In this document: one piece after another, positions 34,148 through 43,805 of the stretch
How the letters are laid out: each line of letters opens with the position of its first letter
Numbering within the stretch: the first letter of the stretch is position 1
Notes under the pieces: generated by a model
Told to the model about the DNA's origin: nothing
Database searches by the model: none
What the model saw: the letters and a program-made list of their open reading frames with translations, nothing else
Origin: Paraniabella defluvii
Lineage (GTDB): Bacteria > Bacteroidota > Bacteroidia > Chitinophagales > Chitinophagaceae
Assembly: GCA_019316985.1 (NCBI GenBank)
Contig: CP079215.1
Span: 930,001 to 994,000, forward strand
DNA length: 64,000 nucleotides
Direction of reading: 5' to 3'
Program-made: the position numbers and the translations under genes

Positions 34148-34991
34148 TGAAAATATTTTTAAACAAGAAGAGCGCTTTGCTCATAGCATTCATGTCTGCA
34201 TCATTACTGTCATTGGGGCAGAATAAAGGCAGTTTATTTATCATCGGCGGCGGAGACCGGTCCCCGGCATTAGTAAAGCAAATGGTAGAAACAGCGAAAT
34301 TAAAGCCTCACGACTACATCGTTGTGTTACCCATGGCTACCAGTATTCCCCAAGAATCGGTGGCTTATATCAGCGGTCAGTTGTCAGCAGCATGCAGCAA
34401 TAAAATCACCAGTTTTAACTTTACCAGAGCACAGGCTGACAACCAGCAAAACTGGATCGATTCGGTTAAGAACGCGCGCTTCATTTTCATAACCGGTGGC
34501 GATCAGAATAAATTTATGGATGTGGTTAGAGGTACCCAACTGTACGAAGCACTGCACCAGGCATTTCGTAATGGCGCTACTATTTCAGGCACCAGCGCCG
34601 GCGCCGCCGTAATGTCGCAAATTATGATTACCGGCGAAGAAAAAGGAAAAAGTGACAAAGACAGCTTTAGAGAAATAAAAACTAACAGCGTGGTTACTTC
34701 AACCGGAATGGGGTTTCTCACCACTGCCATCATCGATCAGCATTTTATTATTCGCAGCAGGTACAACAGGCTTTTAAGCGCTCTGGCAGATCATCCGGAT
34801 AAAACGATGATTGGCATCGATGAAGCCACCGCCATTATCGTCACCGGTAAAAAGGTAACCGTGGCAGGTGAAAGCCAGGTTGTAGTGGTTGCCAAACCCC
34901 AAAAGCTAAAAACGGCCGGGAATAAAGCAACTTTTAAAAATGCAAGTATATTTCTCTTTTTTCTGCCGGAGAAAGCTTTGAACTAAAATAA
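34147..34991 (+). CDS. Second cyanophycinase-like S51 peptidase, secreted
   Basis: A paralogue of the enzyme encoded at 31997. The signal peptide MKIFLNKKSALLIAFMSASL ends SLGQ and lacks a lipobox Cys, so the protein is probably periplasmic. LFIIGGGDRSPALVKQM, FIFITGGDQNKFMD, SGTSAGAAVMSQI (Ser150) and IIDQHFIIRSRYNR (His199) match S51 enzymes. It has the compact cyanophycinase length of about 281 residues, shorter than the first copy. A single extra T near 34958 hides the natural end SFELK. Its start overlaps the isoaspartyl peptidase stop, implying coupled translation. Confidence 0.9.
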
Positions 34992-35043
34992 TATTCAAAT
35001 CCTGTCTTACTATTTAAATGGGGCAGGCAACTTAAATACTCAG

Positions 35044-36180
35044 ATGATGATCTTACTAAAAAAACTATTTCCTGTACTGCTGCTAACTGCTTTAATTGGC
35101 ATGGCGGGTTGTAAGAAAAACAATTACAATTTCGATGATTTACCTCCAACAGTGAAAAGCTTCTTTTCCATTGGCAATACCGAATTGAAAATGGATGAAC
35201 CTATCCAGTTCAAAAATGAATCTGAGAATGCGGAAACCTATAGCTGGGACTTTGGTGATGAAACAAAATCGACCGAAAGTAATCCGATCAAAACCTATAA
35301 CAAAGCTGGCACTTACACGGTTAAGCTTAAAGTTGTGGGCGCGGGCGGTACCGGTAATTATTCACGGGATTTGACGATCATTGATCCTAATGCCAGTACC
35401 GGTAATGAGCGGGAACTTTACTTCATCGAATACGGCAGCAAATTGATACGCAGACTATCTCTCGTACCCGGTTCTGCTGCTGAAACCATTGTTAATATGA
35501 CGGGCAGAGAAGCGCATGGAATGGCTTACGACTCTATTAATAAAAAAATATACTATTGTGATTTTCAGACAGCCAATGCCGGTAAAATACTCCGAATGGA
35601 TGTGGATGGGACCAATATCATAGAATTGCTGTCAGGACTTTCTGCGCCTTACGGTATTGCGATCAATCTTGCTGAAGGTAAAATGTACATAGCAGATGGC
35701 CCTAATGTATCACGTGCGAACCTCGACGGAAGCAATTATGAAAAAGCATTTATCAATATTCCCGGTGGACTTTTGAGAGCCATCGGATTTAATCGTAAAA
35801 CAGGTATCCTTTATTTTTACGAAGTAGATAAAGAAATCATGTATTCCGCTAAATCGGATGGAAGCGGAGTTGGAAAAATCATTGAAGGAGCCTATGGTTA
35901 TGGCTTATACATAGATGAAATCAATCAAAAGATCTATTATGACGACAGGCGCCAGACGGGTATCATGCGGGCGAACCTCGACGGATCCGGCAAAGTGAAA
36001 ATTTCTCCTACCTTCACCGGGAACAGGGGTGGTTCGGGTATAACGGTTGATCACAGCACCGGCAAAGTATATTGGGCGGAAACGAACAACGGCTTTATCA
36101 AACGGGCCAACCTGGATGGAACCGAGGTAGAAACAGTACTATCTGGTGTGAATGGTCCGAGAGGAATGTTTATTAAGTAG
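35044..36180 (+). CDS. PKD-domain plus YWTD/NHL-type beta-propeller lipoprotein
   Basis: Predicted surface or outer-membrane binding protein. The lipoprotein signal ends GMAGC (Cys at residue 23). Residues about 40-115 form a PKD domain with YSWDFGDE (Trp68). The rest is a propeller of YWTD-like repeats, each with a turn such as RMDVDGTN, RANLDGSN, RANLDGSG or RANLDGTE and a following AYGIAI or GPRGMF. It is 378 residues in one intact frame. The position at the end of a SusC/D locus is where surface binding proteins usually lie, so it may bind the polymer. No catalytic motif is visible. Confidence 0.82.
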   Translation: MMILLKKLFPVLLLTALIGMAGCKKNNYNFDDLPPTVKSFFSIGNTELKMDEPIQFKNESENAETYSWDFGDETKSTESNPIKTYNKAGTYTVKLKVVGAGGTGNYSRDLTIIDPNASTGNERELYFIEYGSKLIRRLSLVPGSAAETIVNMTGREAHGMAYDSINKKIYYCDFQTANAGKILRMDVDGTNIIELLSGLSAPYGIAINLAEGKMYIADGPNVSRANLDGSNYEKAFINIPGGLLRAIGFNRKTGILYFYEVDKEIMYSAKSDGSGVGKIIEGAYGYGLYIDEINQKIYYDDRRQTGIMRANLDGSGKVKISPTFTGNRGGSGITVDHSTGKVYWAETNNGFIKRANLDGTEVETVLSGVNGPRGMFIK

Positions 36181-36201
36181 GCACAACAACTTTAACAACA
36201 A

Positions 36202-36233
36202 AGCAGGAAGAACAATTTCTTCCTGCTTTTTTA
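36202..36233 (+). terminator. Intrinsic terminator at the end of the cyanophycin-type locus
   Basis: An 11-bp stem AGCAGGAAGAA/TTCTTCCTGCT around a CAAT loop, followed by a T-run. It lies 22 bases after the stop at 36180. Confidence 0.9.
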
Positions 36234-36335
36234 TGCCTGTTACTGGCATTTATCAGAGCCTGCATATTCCATGGCACAAAAAAGCCGCGATCCCTAAGGC
36301 CGCAGCTTGTTATTATTAACGATAAAACAGTTATC

Positions 36336-37833
36336 TCAAATACCTAATATCTTCAACATGCTTTGTGCTGACTGTTCTTTGGCATATACCCATTCTTCCA
36401 GTTCGCCGTTTTTATCATATTCGATGATCACATGCTTGGGCGACGGAATCAGGCAGTGTTTAATACCGCCATACCCGCTGATCTGGTCCTGGTAAGCTCC
36501 GGTATGGAAAAAACCTACATACAAAGGTTCATCATCGGCTGTACTTTGTTTCTTTTCAAGGTCTACCGCATCTACCGGCCGGACAGGCGAATTACCTACC
36601 CCGTTATCATTTTTTATTTTAGGCAGGAACACCTCGTTAATATGCTCTTCACTATCGTAATAATCATGGCCGTCACAGGTAATACCTCCTAATACCACCC
36701 GCTGGTATTCATTGTCCCATTTATTAATAGGCAACATTAAAAACCGTTCTCCGATCCCCAGGTATCGGGTAAAGTAGTGATAAAAGAAGAATCGATCATA
36801 TACCAGGTTTCCCGGTCGTTCTGGCGCTTCTCTCCTATCACGCTATAGATATGGGCCATACTTTCACCTACAGTATAACTGCCAAATTCGGTATAAATAT
36901 TAGGCACGGGAACCTTTGCCTTTTTACAGGCAGATTTGATATTGCTAATGATTTCGTTGATCATAAACTGGTAATCGTACTCAAACGCCAGGCTATGTTT
37001 AATAGGAAACCACCACCAATATTTAATGAATCAAGCTCAGGGCAGATCTTTTTAGCTGGCAATAAAGGTTGATACTTTTGCGCAGCTCACTCCAGTAATA
37101 AATATCATCTTTAATACCCTTATTTAAGAAGATATGCAGCATTTTCAGCTGGAACTTGTCTTCATTGCCTTCGATCTCATCTACATAAAATTCCAGCACA
37201 TCTTTTGCACGGATACCCAACCTTGATGTATAAAAAGGAAAAGTAGGTTCTTCTTCCGCCGCAATCCGGATACCTATTTTAAAAGGCTCTTTGCTTTTTA
37301 CACTGCGCTTGTACATATTCAATTCCTCCTTGTTATCCAAAACAGGAATTACATTTTTAAACCCGCTGTTGATCAGTTTGGCAATACGCGAAGTGTAGTT
37401 TCTTTGCTTAAAGCCATTGCAAACAATATTAATATCTTTATTAATCTTGCGGCGTTTATACAACTGGTTAATGATATCAATATCATAAGCAAAGGAGGTT
37501 TCAGGTGTATGTTATGCTTCAGGGCCTCTCCTACTACAAAGGAAAATGAGAGCTTTTGGTACAATAAGTATAAAAGTATTTCCCCTCATACTTGTACTTT
37601 TTCATGGCATTGGCAAAATACTGCTTGGCCTTATTAATGTTAATACCAATTTTTGGCAGGTAGCTTACTTTTAAAGGCGTACCGTATTTTTCCACCAACC
37701 TCTTATAATCAATACCGTTAAAAATAAGGTCGCCCTTTTTAACTTCAATATTTTCCTGCGGAAAATTAAAGGTCTGTTCAACCAGGCCTAAGTATGAGTT
37801 ATTCATTTGCCATAACACCGGCTGCACCGGCAC
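36336..37833 (-). CDS. speA: Arginine decarboxylase (PLP fold type III)
   Basis: Expected to decarboxylate arginine to agmatine for polyamine synthesis or arginine use. The repaired N-terminal barrel contains YFYTYCTKSSHFPL, where the PLP Lys is expected, then LNIGGGFPIKHSLAFEYDYQ and GGITCDGHDYYD, matching the Cys-Asp substrate motif. About 490 residues; shorter than E. coli SpeA (about 658) because the insertion domains are absent. A diaminopimelate- or ornithine-type decarboxylase is a lesser possibility. Breaks are near 36735, 37000 and 37450-37550. The start is either 37833 or the internal ATG MNNSYLG at 37806. It converges on the cyanophycin-type locus across a terminator. Confidence 0.75.
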
Positions 37834-37936
37834 TTATTGGTTTAAAAATTGAGCGCTAAATTAGGAAAATATGTAATTAACAGACTGAAAATTTGATGGT
37901 GCGCCCTATTTTTGTTGCCTAAGGAAATTAGCGCTT

Positions 37937-38779
37937 ATGCATATTAGATACCTGCTGTTGTTGTCAGCAGTGTTTTTGGCAACTACTATGAATGCCCAGC
38001 TCAGCTATTTTGTTGAAGCCGGCGGCAATCTTTCCATTCTGCCCAAAGTTAGAAATAGCAATGCCTATATGGCTATGGTGGGATCTACTCCAATTGCTGT
38101 AAGTGCCGACGTCAGGTCTTCGTATGAAAAAAACCCGGCTTCCAATTTAAAGGAGGCATTCAAATCCCCTTATCCGGAAAGTTCTTTCTTGAGCCGGCAA
38201 TCAACCTGCACTATATAAAACTCAGGAAAAAGACTGAGATGAAGTATAACGTCCGCTCCCAACCCAATTATTCCGATTTAAATAATGAATCCATAAACGC
38301 AGCGGGCAGCAGTAGCGACTATGGAGATCCCCTGTTTATACCCGGCGCAATAGTTCCATTCCCTACATCTTATATTACTGCCCCTGATGCTGAAAACATC
38401 GGCAAAACAAGCTTTACCTTTTTATCGCTGGATATGAACGCAAAATATATAATAGCAAAACACACCAACATAGCAATAGGTATTATTCCTTATACGATGC
38501 TGAATACCTACCGGTACCGGTATGAACTAACGCCGCTCCCCTCTCAAACGCAGTATCAATATCGAGCATCCCCAAAAAGACCAGACTAAAGATTCCTATA
38601 ATAATACCGGTATAGCCGCAGGCATTTATATAGAACAGGGACTAACAAAAAATATGTCGTTGCTGGCCGGCGGTACCCAATATATCAGCAGGCTGTACAG
38701 CAGAGATGCTGCCATGTTTCCCGATAAAAAAACAAGAATCAGGTATTTAAGCTTGGGTGTAAGGTATTATTTCAACTAA
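37937..38779 (+). CDS. Outer-membrane beta-barrel protein, unknown role
   Basis: A signal peptide (MHIRYLLLLSAVFLATTMNA) precedes alternating hydrophobic strands such as LSYFVEAGGNLSIL and FTFLSLDMNAKYIIAKHTNIAIGI. The C-terminus IRYLSLGVRYYFN ends in an aromatic residue pattern typical of outer-membrane barrels. About 280 residues. Breaks are near 38180 and 38575. No closer family is recognisable. A long inverted repeat that acts as terminator follows. Confidence 0.7.
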
Positions 38780-38781
38780 AA

Positions 38782-38837
38782 AAACCTGGTCTGACCAGGA
38801 TGCCGCTTTGCAGACAGGCACAGATCAGACCAGGTTT
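38782..38837. terminator. Long inverted repeat, probable bidirectional terminator
   Basis: AAACCTGGTCTGA (38782-38794) and TCAGACCAGGTTT (38825-38837) are a perfect 13-bp inverted repeat around a 30-base centre that contains GCAGACAGGCA, a fragment of the dispersed palindrome. It lies between the convergent barrel gene and rplT. Confidence 0.7.
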
Positions 38838-38860
38838 GAAACACTTTTTGCTATAAGTAA

Positions 38861-39205
38861 TTACTTAACAGAAGCTACCAAAGCTTTGAAAGACTCAGGA
38901 TTCTTCATAGCTAAATCAGCTAATACTTTCCTGTCCAGCTCGATACCTTTAGTTTGTAATTTATTGATGAATTGAGAGTAAGTTAATCCTTCTTCACGAA
39001 CCGCAGCGTTGATACGCGCGATCCACAAAGTACGGTATTCTCTTTTCTTTAATTTACGACCTACATACATGTAAGTCATACCTTTTTCTACAACGTTTTT
39101 AGCAACGGTGTATACATTTTTACGTTTGCCGTAAAAACCTTTGGCTTGTTTTAATATTTTTTTCCTGCGGGCTTTAGAAGCAACTGCATTTACTGAACGT
39201 GGCAT
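38861..39205 (-). CDS. rplT: 50S ribosomal protein L20
   Basis: Early-assembly protein of the large subunit that binds 23S rRNA. It is 114 residues starting [19 protein letters not shown], with [20 protein letters not shown] and [21 protein letters not shown], all standard for L20. The frame is intact. It follows rpmI by 60 bases on the minus strand. In other bacteria L20 represses its own operon by binding the leader mRNA. Confidence 0.98.
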   Translation of the reverse strand: MPRSVNAVASKARRKKILKQAKGFYGKRKNVYTVAKNVVEKGMTYMYVGRKLKKREYRTLWIARINAAVREEGLTYSQFINKLQTKGIELDRKVLADLAMKNPESFKALVASVK

Positions 39206-39237
39206 ATCTAAATAAGTTTAAATGTTAAAGAGTAAAG

Positions 39238-39256
39238 CCTGCCTGTGGCAGACAGG
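39238..39256. repeat. Imperfect palindrome, copy 2 (reverse orientation of 1012-1031)
   Basis: CCTGCCTGTGGCAGACAGG; its reverse complement differs from the copy near sdhA by loss of one G in the centre. It lies in the 60-base rpmI-rplT gap. Confidence 0.55.
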
Positions 39257-39265
39257 TTGAATAGC

Positions 39266-39463
39266 TTATTTCAACCTTAATAAACGTTTTACAAAATCTA
39301 AGTTGGGCTTAGCTACAGTGCCATCAACACGCATGTGGCGCTTACGCTTTGTAGATTTTTTGGTTAAGATGTGACGTTTAAAACTCTTTTGGTGAGTGAT
39401 TTTGCCAGTAGCTGTTACTTTAAAACGCTTCTTTGCGCTTGAGTTTGTTTTTACCTTAGGCAT
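39266..39463 (-). CDS. rpmI: 50S ribosomal protein L35
   Basis: Small basic large-subunit protein of 65 residues, starting [21 protein letters not shown] and containing [15 protein letters not shown], as in all L35 proteins. The frame is intact. infC is not immediately upstream; the next 384 bases are non-coding and contain a structured leader. Confidence 0.98.
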   Translation of the reverse strand: MPKVKTNSSAKKRFKVTATGKITHQKSFKRHILTKKSTKRKRHMRVDGTVAKPNLDFVKRLLRLK

Positions 39464-39491
39464 GGTAATTTTAATTTAATTGTGAACCTTT

Positions 39492-39529
39492 GAGGCGTCT
39501 CCACACCGGTGGAGCCCTTTACGGGCCTC
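39492..39529 (-). promoter_or_regulatory. Structured 5' leader of rpmI-rplT (candidate ribosomal protein leader)
   Basis: On the minus strand, 28 bases before the rpmI ATG, GAGGC (39525-39529) and GCCTC (39492-39496) can close a junction. It holds a CTCCAC/GTGGAG hairpin with a four-base loop (39499-39514) and a CC-GG pairing around TAAA-rich bases. An alternative fold pairs GAGGCCC with GGGCTC, sharing bases with the first. Such mutually exclusive folds suit autogenous control by L20, but this is inferred. Confidence 0.5.
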
Positions 39530-39847
39530 TTCAGGAATATCCACTTTTTCAAAATGGAATGCAAAATTACAACAAAATCACAATGAATGGTCTACAATGA
39601 TCCATTTTATTATTTTACATTAATAATCAACTACTTACAATTAAAACCACTGCCTTTTTTTCTGCCAACCGGCTTTAATTCCAAAAAAATATTACATTTC
39701 GACCAAAGCCAAACAATTTTCTGTTGACTATTTATTTTGCGGACGATACATATTGTGCAGCGGAAGTGTGTGTGCTTAGGTAGTACCTGCACACTGAAGA
39801 TGACAGGAGCATTCGGGGCATTTCGTGATTGACACAATAAGATATTT
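39530..39847. other. Non-coding region between rpmI leader and antiporter gene
   Basis: About 320 bases between divergent genes. AT-rich up to 39740, with no ORF of coding character; the minus-strand frame at 39631-39837 has no recognisable features. It should contain promoters for both directions. Confidence 0.4.
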
Positions 39848-42086
39848 ATGAACCATTTACCACATTTAATAACTGATCTGGCGCTTATACTGGGCGTAGC
39901 AGCGGTTATTACCCTTATTTTTAAAAGACTACAGCTGCCTTTAATATTAGGTTACCTGGTGTCGGGCATTTTAATAAGCCCTAATTTTAAGATATTCCCA
40001 CCCAAGGTTTATGAAATAACAGATGTGCAAACCTGGGGGAAATTGGCGTTATTTTTCTTCTTTTTAGCCTGGGACTCGAATTCAGCTTTAAAAAACTGGC
40101 TAAAATGGGCGGATCTGCTACTACGGCAGCCGGGTTTGAAGCAATAGGTATGGCCCTGGTAGGATTTGGCCTGGGCAAATTGTTGCAGTGGCCGTTTATG
40201 GATTGTATATTTTTAGGAGCCTGCTTAACCATCTCATCTTCCTCTGTCATTGTAAAAAGCTTTGCAGATCTGGGATTGAAACAAAGGAATTTTGCCCAAT
40301 TGGTATATGGTATACTAGTGGTCGAAGATCTGATTGCAGTGGTACTGCTGGTGCTGTTAGGTACTTTTGTGGCCAGCCATACTTTCGATGCCGGGCAAAT
40401 CGGCTTGTCCATCTTAAAGCTGGGCTTTTTCCTGATCGTGTGGTTCGTGGGCGGAATACTTTTCATCCCATCCCTGCTGAAAAGAGCTAAAAACTTTTTA
40501 ACCGATGAAATCCTGCTCATTGTGGCAGTTGCCATGTGCTTCCTGATGGTATATCTTTCATCCCAGGCAGGCTTTTCCGCAGCCCTGGGTGCATTTATTA
40601 TGGGATCTCTTTTAGCCGAAACCACTAAGGCTGAAAGAATAGAACACCTGGTTATACCGGTAAGAGATCTTTTTGGCGCTATCTTTTTCGTCTCTGTTGG
40701 CATGCTGATCGACCTCAACGTAATCAAAGATCACTGGCTGCCAATTTTATTGATTACAGCCTCTGTAATCATAGGTAAGAGTTTGTGATAACCCTGGGCG
40801 CCTTTATCTCGGGAAACAGCCTGAGAACATCCATACAAACAGGGATGAGCCTGGCGTTGATCGGTGAATTTTCGTTTATCATCGCCTCCATGGGTGTTAA
40901 ACAGAGGGTAGTAAGTGAGGAGCTTTACCCCATTATTATAACAGTATCAGCCTTAACTATCTTTATAGCGCCGTCATTAACCCTTTCCAGCACCCGGTTC
41001 TATAACTGGATTGCCAACCGGCTTTCGCCAAAATGGGAAGCGCGCTTAAACCGCTATAGCTCTGAAGCTACAGCCCTGAGAGCGGTAAGCGACTGGAACC
41101 ACGTGCTAAAATTTTTCCTGATCAATACAGTAGTTTTCTCCGCAGTGGTTATTGCACTCATCATATTAAATGACAGCTTCGTGTTACCGTGGCTGCAGGA
41201 AGTAGCGCATGGCTTCGGACGGGCCACCTCGGCAGTGCTGGCCTTGCTGGCCACAGGTCCGTTTTTATGGGCATTAATAGTGAGAAATGAGAAAACCGAA
41301 CCATTTGCAAGAATTTACACGCAACAGCGATACCACGGACCTATCTGGATCATGCGTATCATCAAAGTATCTTTAGCCCTTCTGTTCATCATCGGGCTTT
41401 TAAGAAGTATTTATTCACTCGACCTGGCCCTTATGGTAGGTATTGCGTTATTGGTGCTACTATTAATATTTAGGAAAAGGCTGCAAAGAACTTACGACAA
41501 TATTGAAGACCGCTTTGTAAAAAACCTGAATAACCGGGAAATAGAAGAACAACGCCTGCTTGCCGAACAGGCTGCCCAGAATAAAAACCAGAGCCTGGCC
41601 CCTGGGATGCGCACCTTACTACTTTTGAAGTGGCGCCTGAAGCCATAAACATTATCGGCAAAACATTGATGGAGCTACAGTGGCGGGAACGGGTAGGTGT
41701 AAACATAGCTATGATCAAAAGAGGGGCTACATCCATTATACCGCCTGAACGCGACGAAAAAATTTATCCCGGCGACAAACTTTTATCATTTGCACAGATA
41801 GCCAGGAAAGAAGGATGAACGCAATATTAAGGCCTGACAAAAGATACTGGAAAATGCCCGCGAGGTGGAGATGAAGCTGGACCAGTTAACTATTGAGCCA
41901 GACTCGCCGCTGATCAATAAATCCATCAGGGAGAGCGATATTAAAAATCTGGCTCATGGACTGGTAGTAGGCATTGAACGAAACGGCGAAAGGCATTTAA
42001 ACCCCGAATCTACCTGGATATTTGAAGAAGGCGATCTGCTGTGGATTGTAGGCGAAAAAAAGCTGATCAATACAATAGCCGATTAG
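39848..42086 (+). CDS. Kef-type monovalent cation:proton antiporter (CPA2) with TrkA-C domains
   Basis: Inner-membrane antiporter, probably for potassium or sodium against protons. About a dozen hydrophobic helices begin MNHLPHLITDLALILGV, with LPLILGYLVSGILI and the CPA2 core GACLTISSSSVIVKSFADLG and LVVEDLIAVVLLVLLG. After residue about 600 come soluble TrkA-C-type segments (EAINIIGKTLMELQWRER, GDKLLSFAQ and TIEPDSPLINKSIRESD to WIVGEKKLI). Repaired length is about 745 residues. There are breaks near 40060, 40785, 41620 and 41820-41860. Confidence 0.9.
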
Positions 42087-42103
42087 CCGAAGGCAACTTG
42101 CTC

Positions 42104-42752
42104 CTAGTTTATTTTATAGGTATCGCCCGGCTTTGTGCTTTCCACTTTTTGCTGATTGCCGGTAGCAGCAGGATTACATCCTTTTTGACTAAGAAACCAG
42201 GCCGCCGCTATCAGTGAAATACCTAATAATACCCACATTATGGGGAGCCGCTTCTTCTTTTTCATCAGGAAGTAATAATTGCTCCCGCATCTGAGCTGTT
42301 GTTGTTTCCCGGTCGCCTACCAGTGTATGGTGACTGGCATTTTCCTGGTTACTTTTTTTTGCCGTAACATCGGTAAACGGTGAAATATATGCTGCTGCCG
42401 GTTCAAAATATATTTGGGTGCCTTTTTTCACCAACGTACCCAATTGAGGCCAGTTAACCGGTTCACCGCTATTCAACCGGGATTGCAGATCGGCAATAAA
42501 GTTATTCAACCGCCCTTCGGCCTCATTAACGGACATCTTTTCGTTAGCAGCCAGCCAGCTGCTAAGCGTGCTATTGCCGCCCGTTTCAACATTCCCGTAA
42601 TACGGCTTAAAAATTATTACCCAGGATGGCGCTGCAATAGTAGAAGCCGCAAAATCGGCAGCCGCTCCTTTATCTTCCAGTTCAAAACTGCCAATCGGTG
42701 GCAGCGCCAGGCTCTTAAATTCAAACAGGTATTGCGCAAGAGTATCAAACAT
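42104..42752 (-). CDS. Membrane-anchored protein with HU-like (CCDC81-type) N-terminal region
   Basis: About 216 residues. The N-terminus MFDTLAQYLFEFKSLALPPIGSFEL resembles the HU-like domain found in many Bacteroidota SPOR-type proteins. The middle (VNWPQLGTLVKKGTQIYFEP) fits the second half of that fold. A charged KKKRLP stretch precedes one membrane helix (IMWVLLGISLIAAAWFL) and a short tail. No SPOR domain is present. The frame breaks near 42245, so the membrane part is read in another frame. Role unknown; cell-envelope or nucleoid association is possible. Confidence 0.6.
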
Positions 42753-42967
42753 GATGGCCTAATTTTAAACGAATATAGCAAATATGGCTATTTGGCGCCA
42801 GGCCGCCCGCCAGCGCACAATATTTTATTATTGTTATTGGAGACAATACGCGTACGCTACCCTCAAACTGATCCTGTCTTCAGCCAATCCAAAATGTGCC
42901 TTGCGCTAAAAGCTGCTTCTAATTATTATTTTACTAAGTTTGTTGGATATAAAATAAATAACCTGGT

Positions 42968-43378
42968 ATGAAATTGATGACTTCAAAATATGCAGAACCA
43001 TCTGTAAGCATTGCACTGTTGCTGTTACGTGTAGTCGCTGGATCCTCAATGCTTATGAATCATGGTTTGAAGAAAATAAGCAACTTTAATGCAATAATAT
43101 CAAAGGGCTTTGCCGATCCTTTTCACATAGGCACCAAAGCATCTCTTTCACTCACCATTTTTGCGGAAGTATTTTGCGCAGGGTTATTAATCATTGGTTT
43201 ATTGACCCGGCTTGCCTCCCTGCCGCTGATTATTGCCATGATCATTGCTTTGTTTTTTGCACATGGCGGAGAACTGTTTGGAGAAGGGGAAAGTGCCGGC
43301 CTGTTTCTTACTATGTTTGTTGTTATATTTTTAATAGGGCCGGGCAAATTCAGCCTAGATAAAAAGATAGGCAAGTAA
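42968..43378 (+). CDS. DoxX family membrane protein
   Basis: Small integral membrane protein of 136 residues in one intact frame. It has four hydrophobic helices, with LLLRVVAGSSMLMNHGLKKI at the first helix, a family hallmark, then LTIFAEVFCAGLLIIGLLTR. DoxX proteins are linked to redox processes at the membrane, but the reaction here is unknown. The thioesterase gene starts three bases after its stop. Confidence 0.88.
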   Translation: MKLMTSKYAEPSVSIALLLLRVVAGSSMLMNHGLKKISNFNAIISKGFADPFHIGTKASLSLTIFAEVFCAGLLIIGLLTRLASLPLIIAMIIALFFAHGGELFGEGESAGLFLTMFVVIFLIGPGKFSLDKKIGK

Positions 43379-43381
43379 CAC

Positions 43382-43805
43382 ATGTACGTTGCAGAAACTA
43401 AAATCAGGGTTCGCTACGCCGAAACTGACCAGATGGGCGTAGTATATCACGGCCACTATTTTCAATACTTCGAGGTAGCAAGGGCAGAGTGTATCCGGCA
43501 CCTGGGCTTTACTTACGCAGACATGGAAAAAGCAGGCATAATTATGCCGGTAGTTGAAGTAAACTGCAAATACCTGAGACCCGCATTATATGATGATTTG
43601 CTGACCGTTAAAACCATACTGAAGCAACTCCCGGAAGATCATAGGATATTGTTTCACCAGGAAGTGTATAACGAAAAAACGAGCTCCTTGCTGCCGGTAA
43701 TGTGCTGCTTTTTTTTATGAATGCGGCTACCCGGCAACGGGCAAAAATGCCGGATATACTTTATCAGAAAATCAAACCGTCTTTGATGCAGCCGGAGATC
43801 AGTAA
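43382..43805 (+). CDS. Acyl-CoA thioesterase (hot-dog fold, YbgC-like)
   Basis: Hydrolyses short acyl-CoA thioesters. IRVRYAETDQMGVVYHGHYFQYFEVAR contains the Asp of the 4-hydroxybenzoyl-CoA thioesterase active site and the YHGHY motif. About 141 residues. Two one-base breaks (an A-run near 43680 and near 43780) hide the C-terminus, which ends FDAAGDQ with its stop at 43803-43805. It overlaps the next gene by 20 bases. Confidence 0.86.

Noticed and set aside
39987..40727. A 246-codon minus-strand open frame
   Set aside because: Antisense to the antiporter core; the plus strand has conserved membrane motifs.
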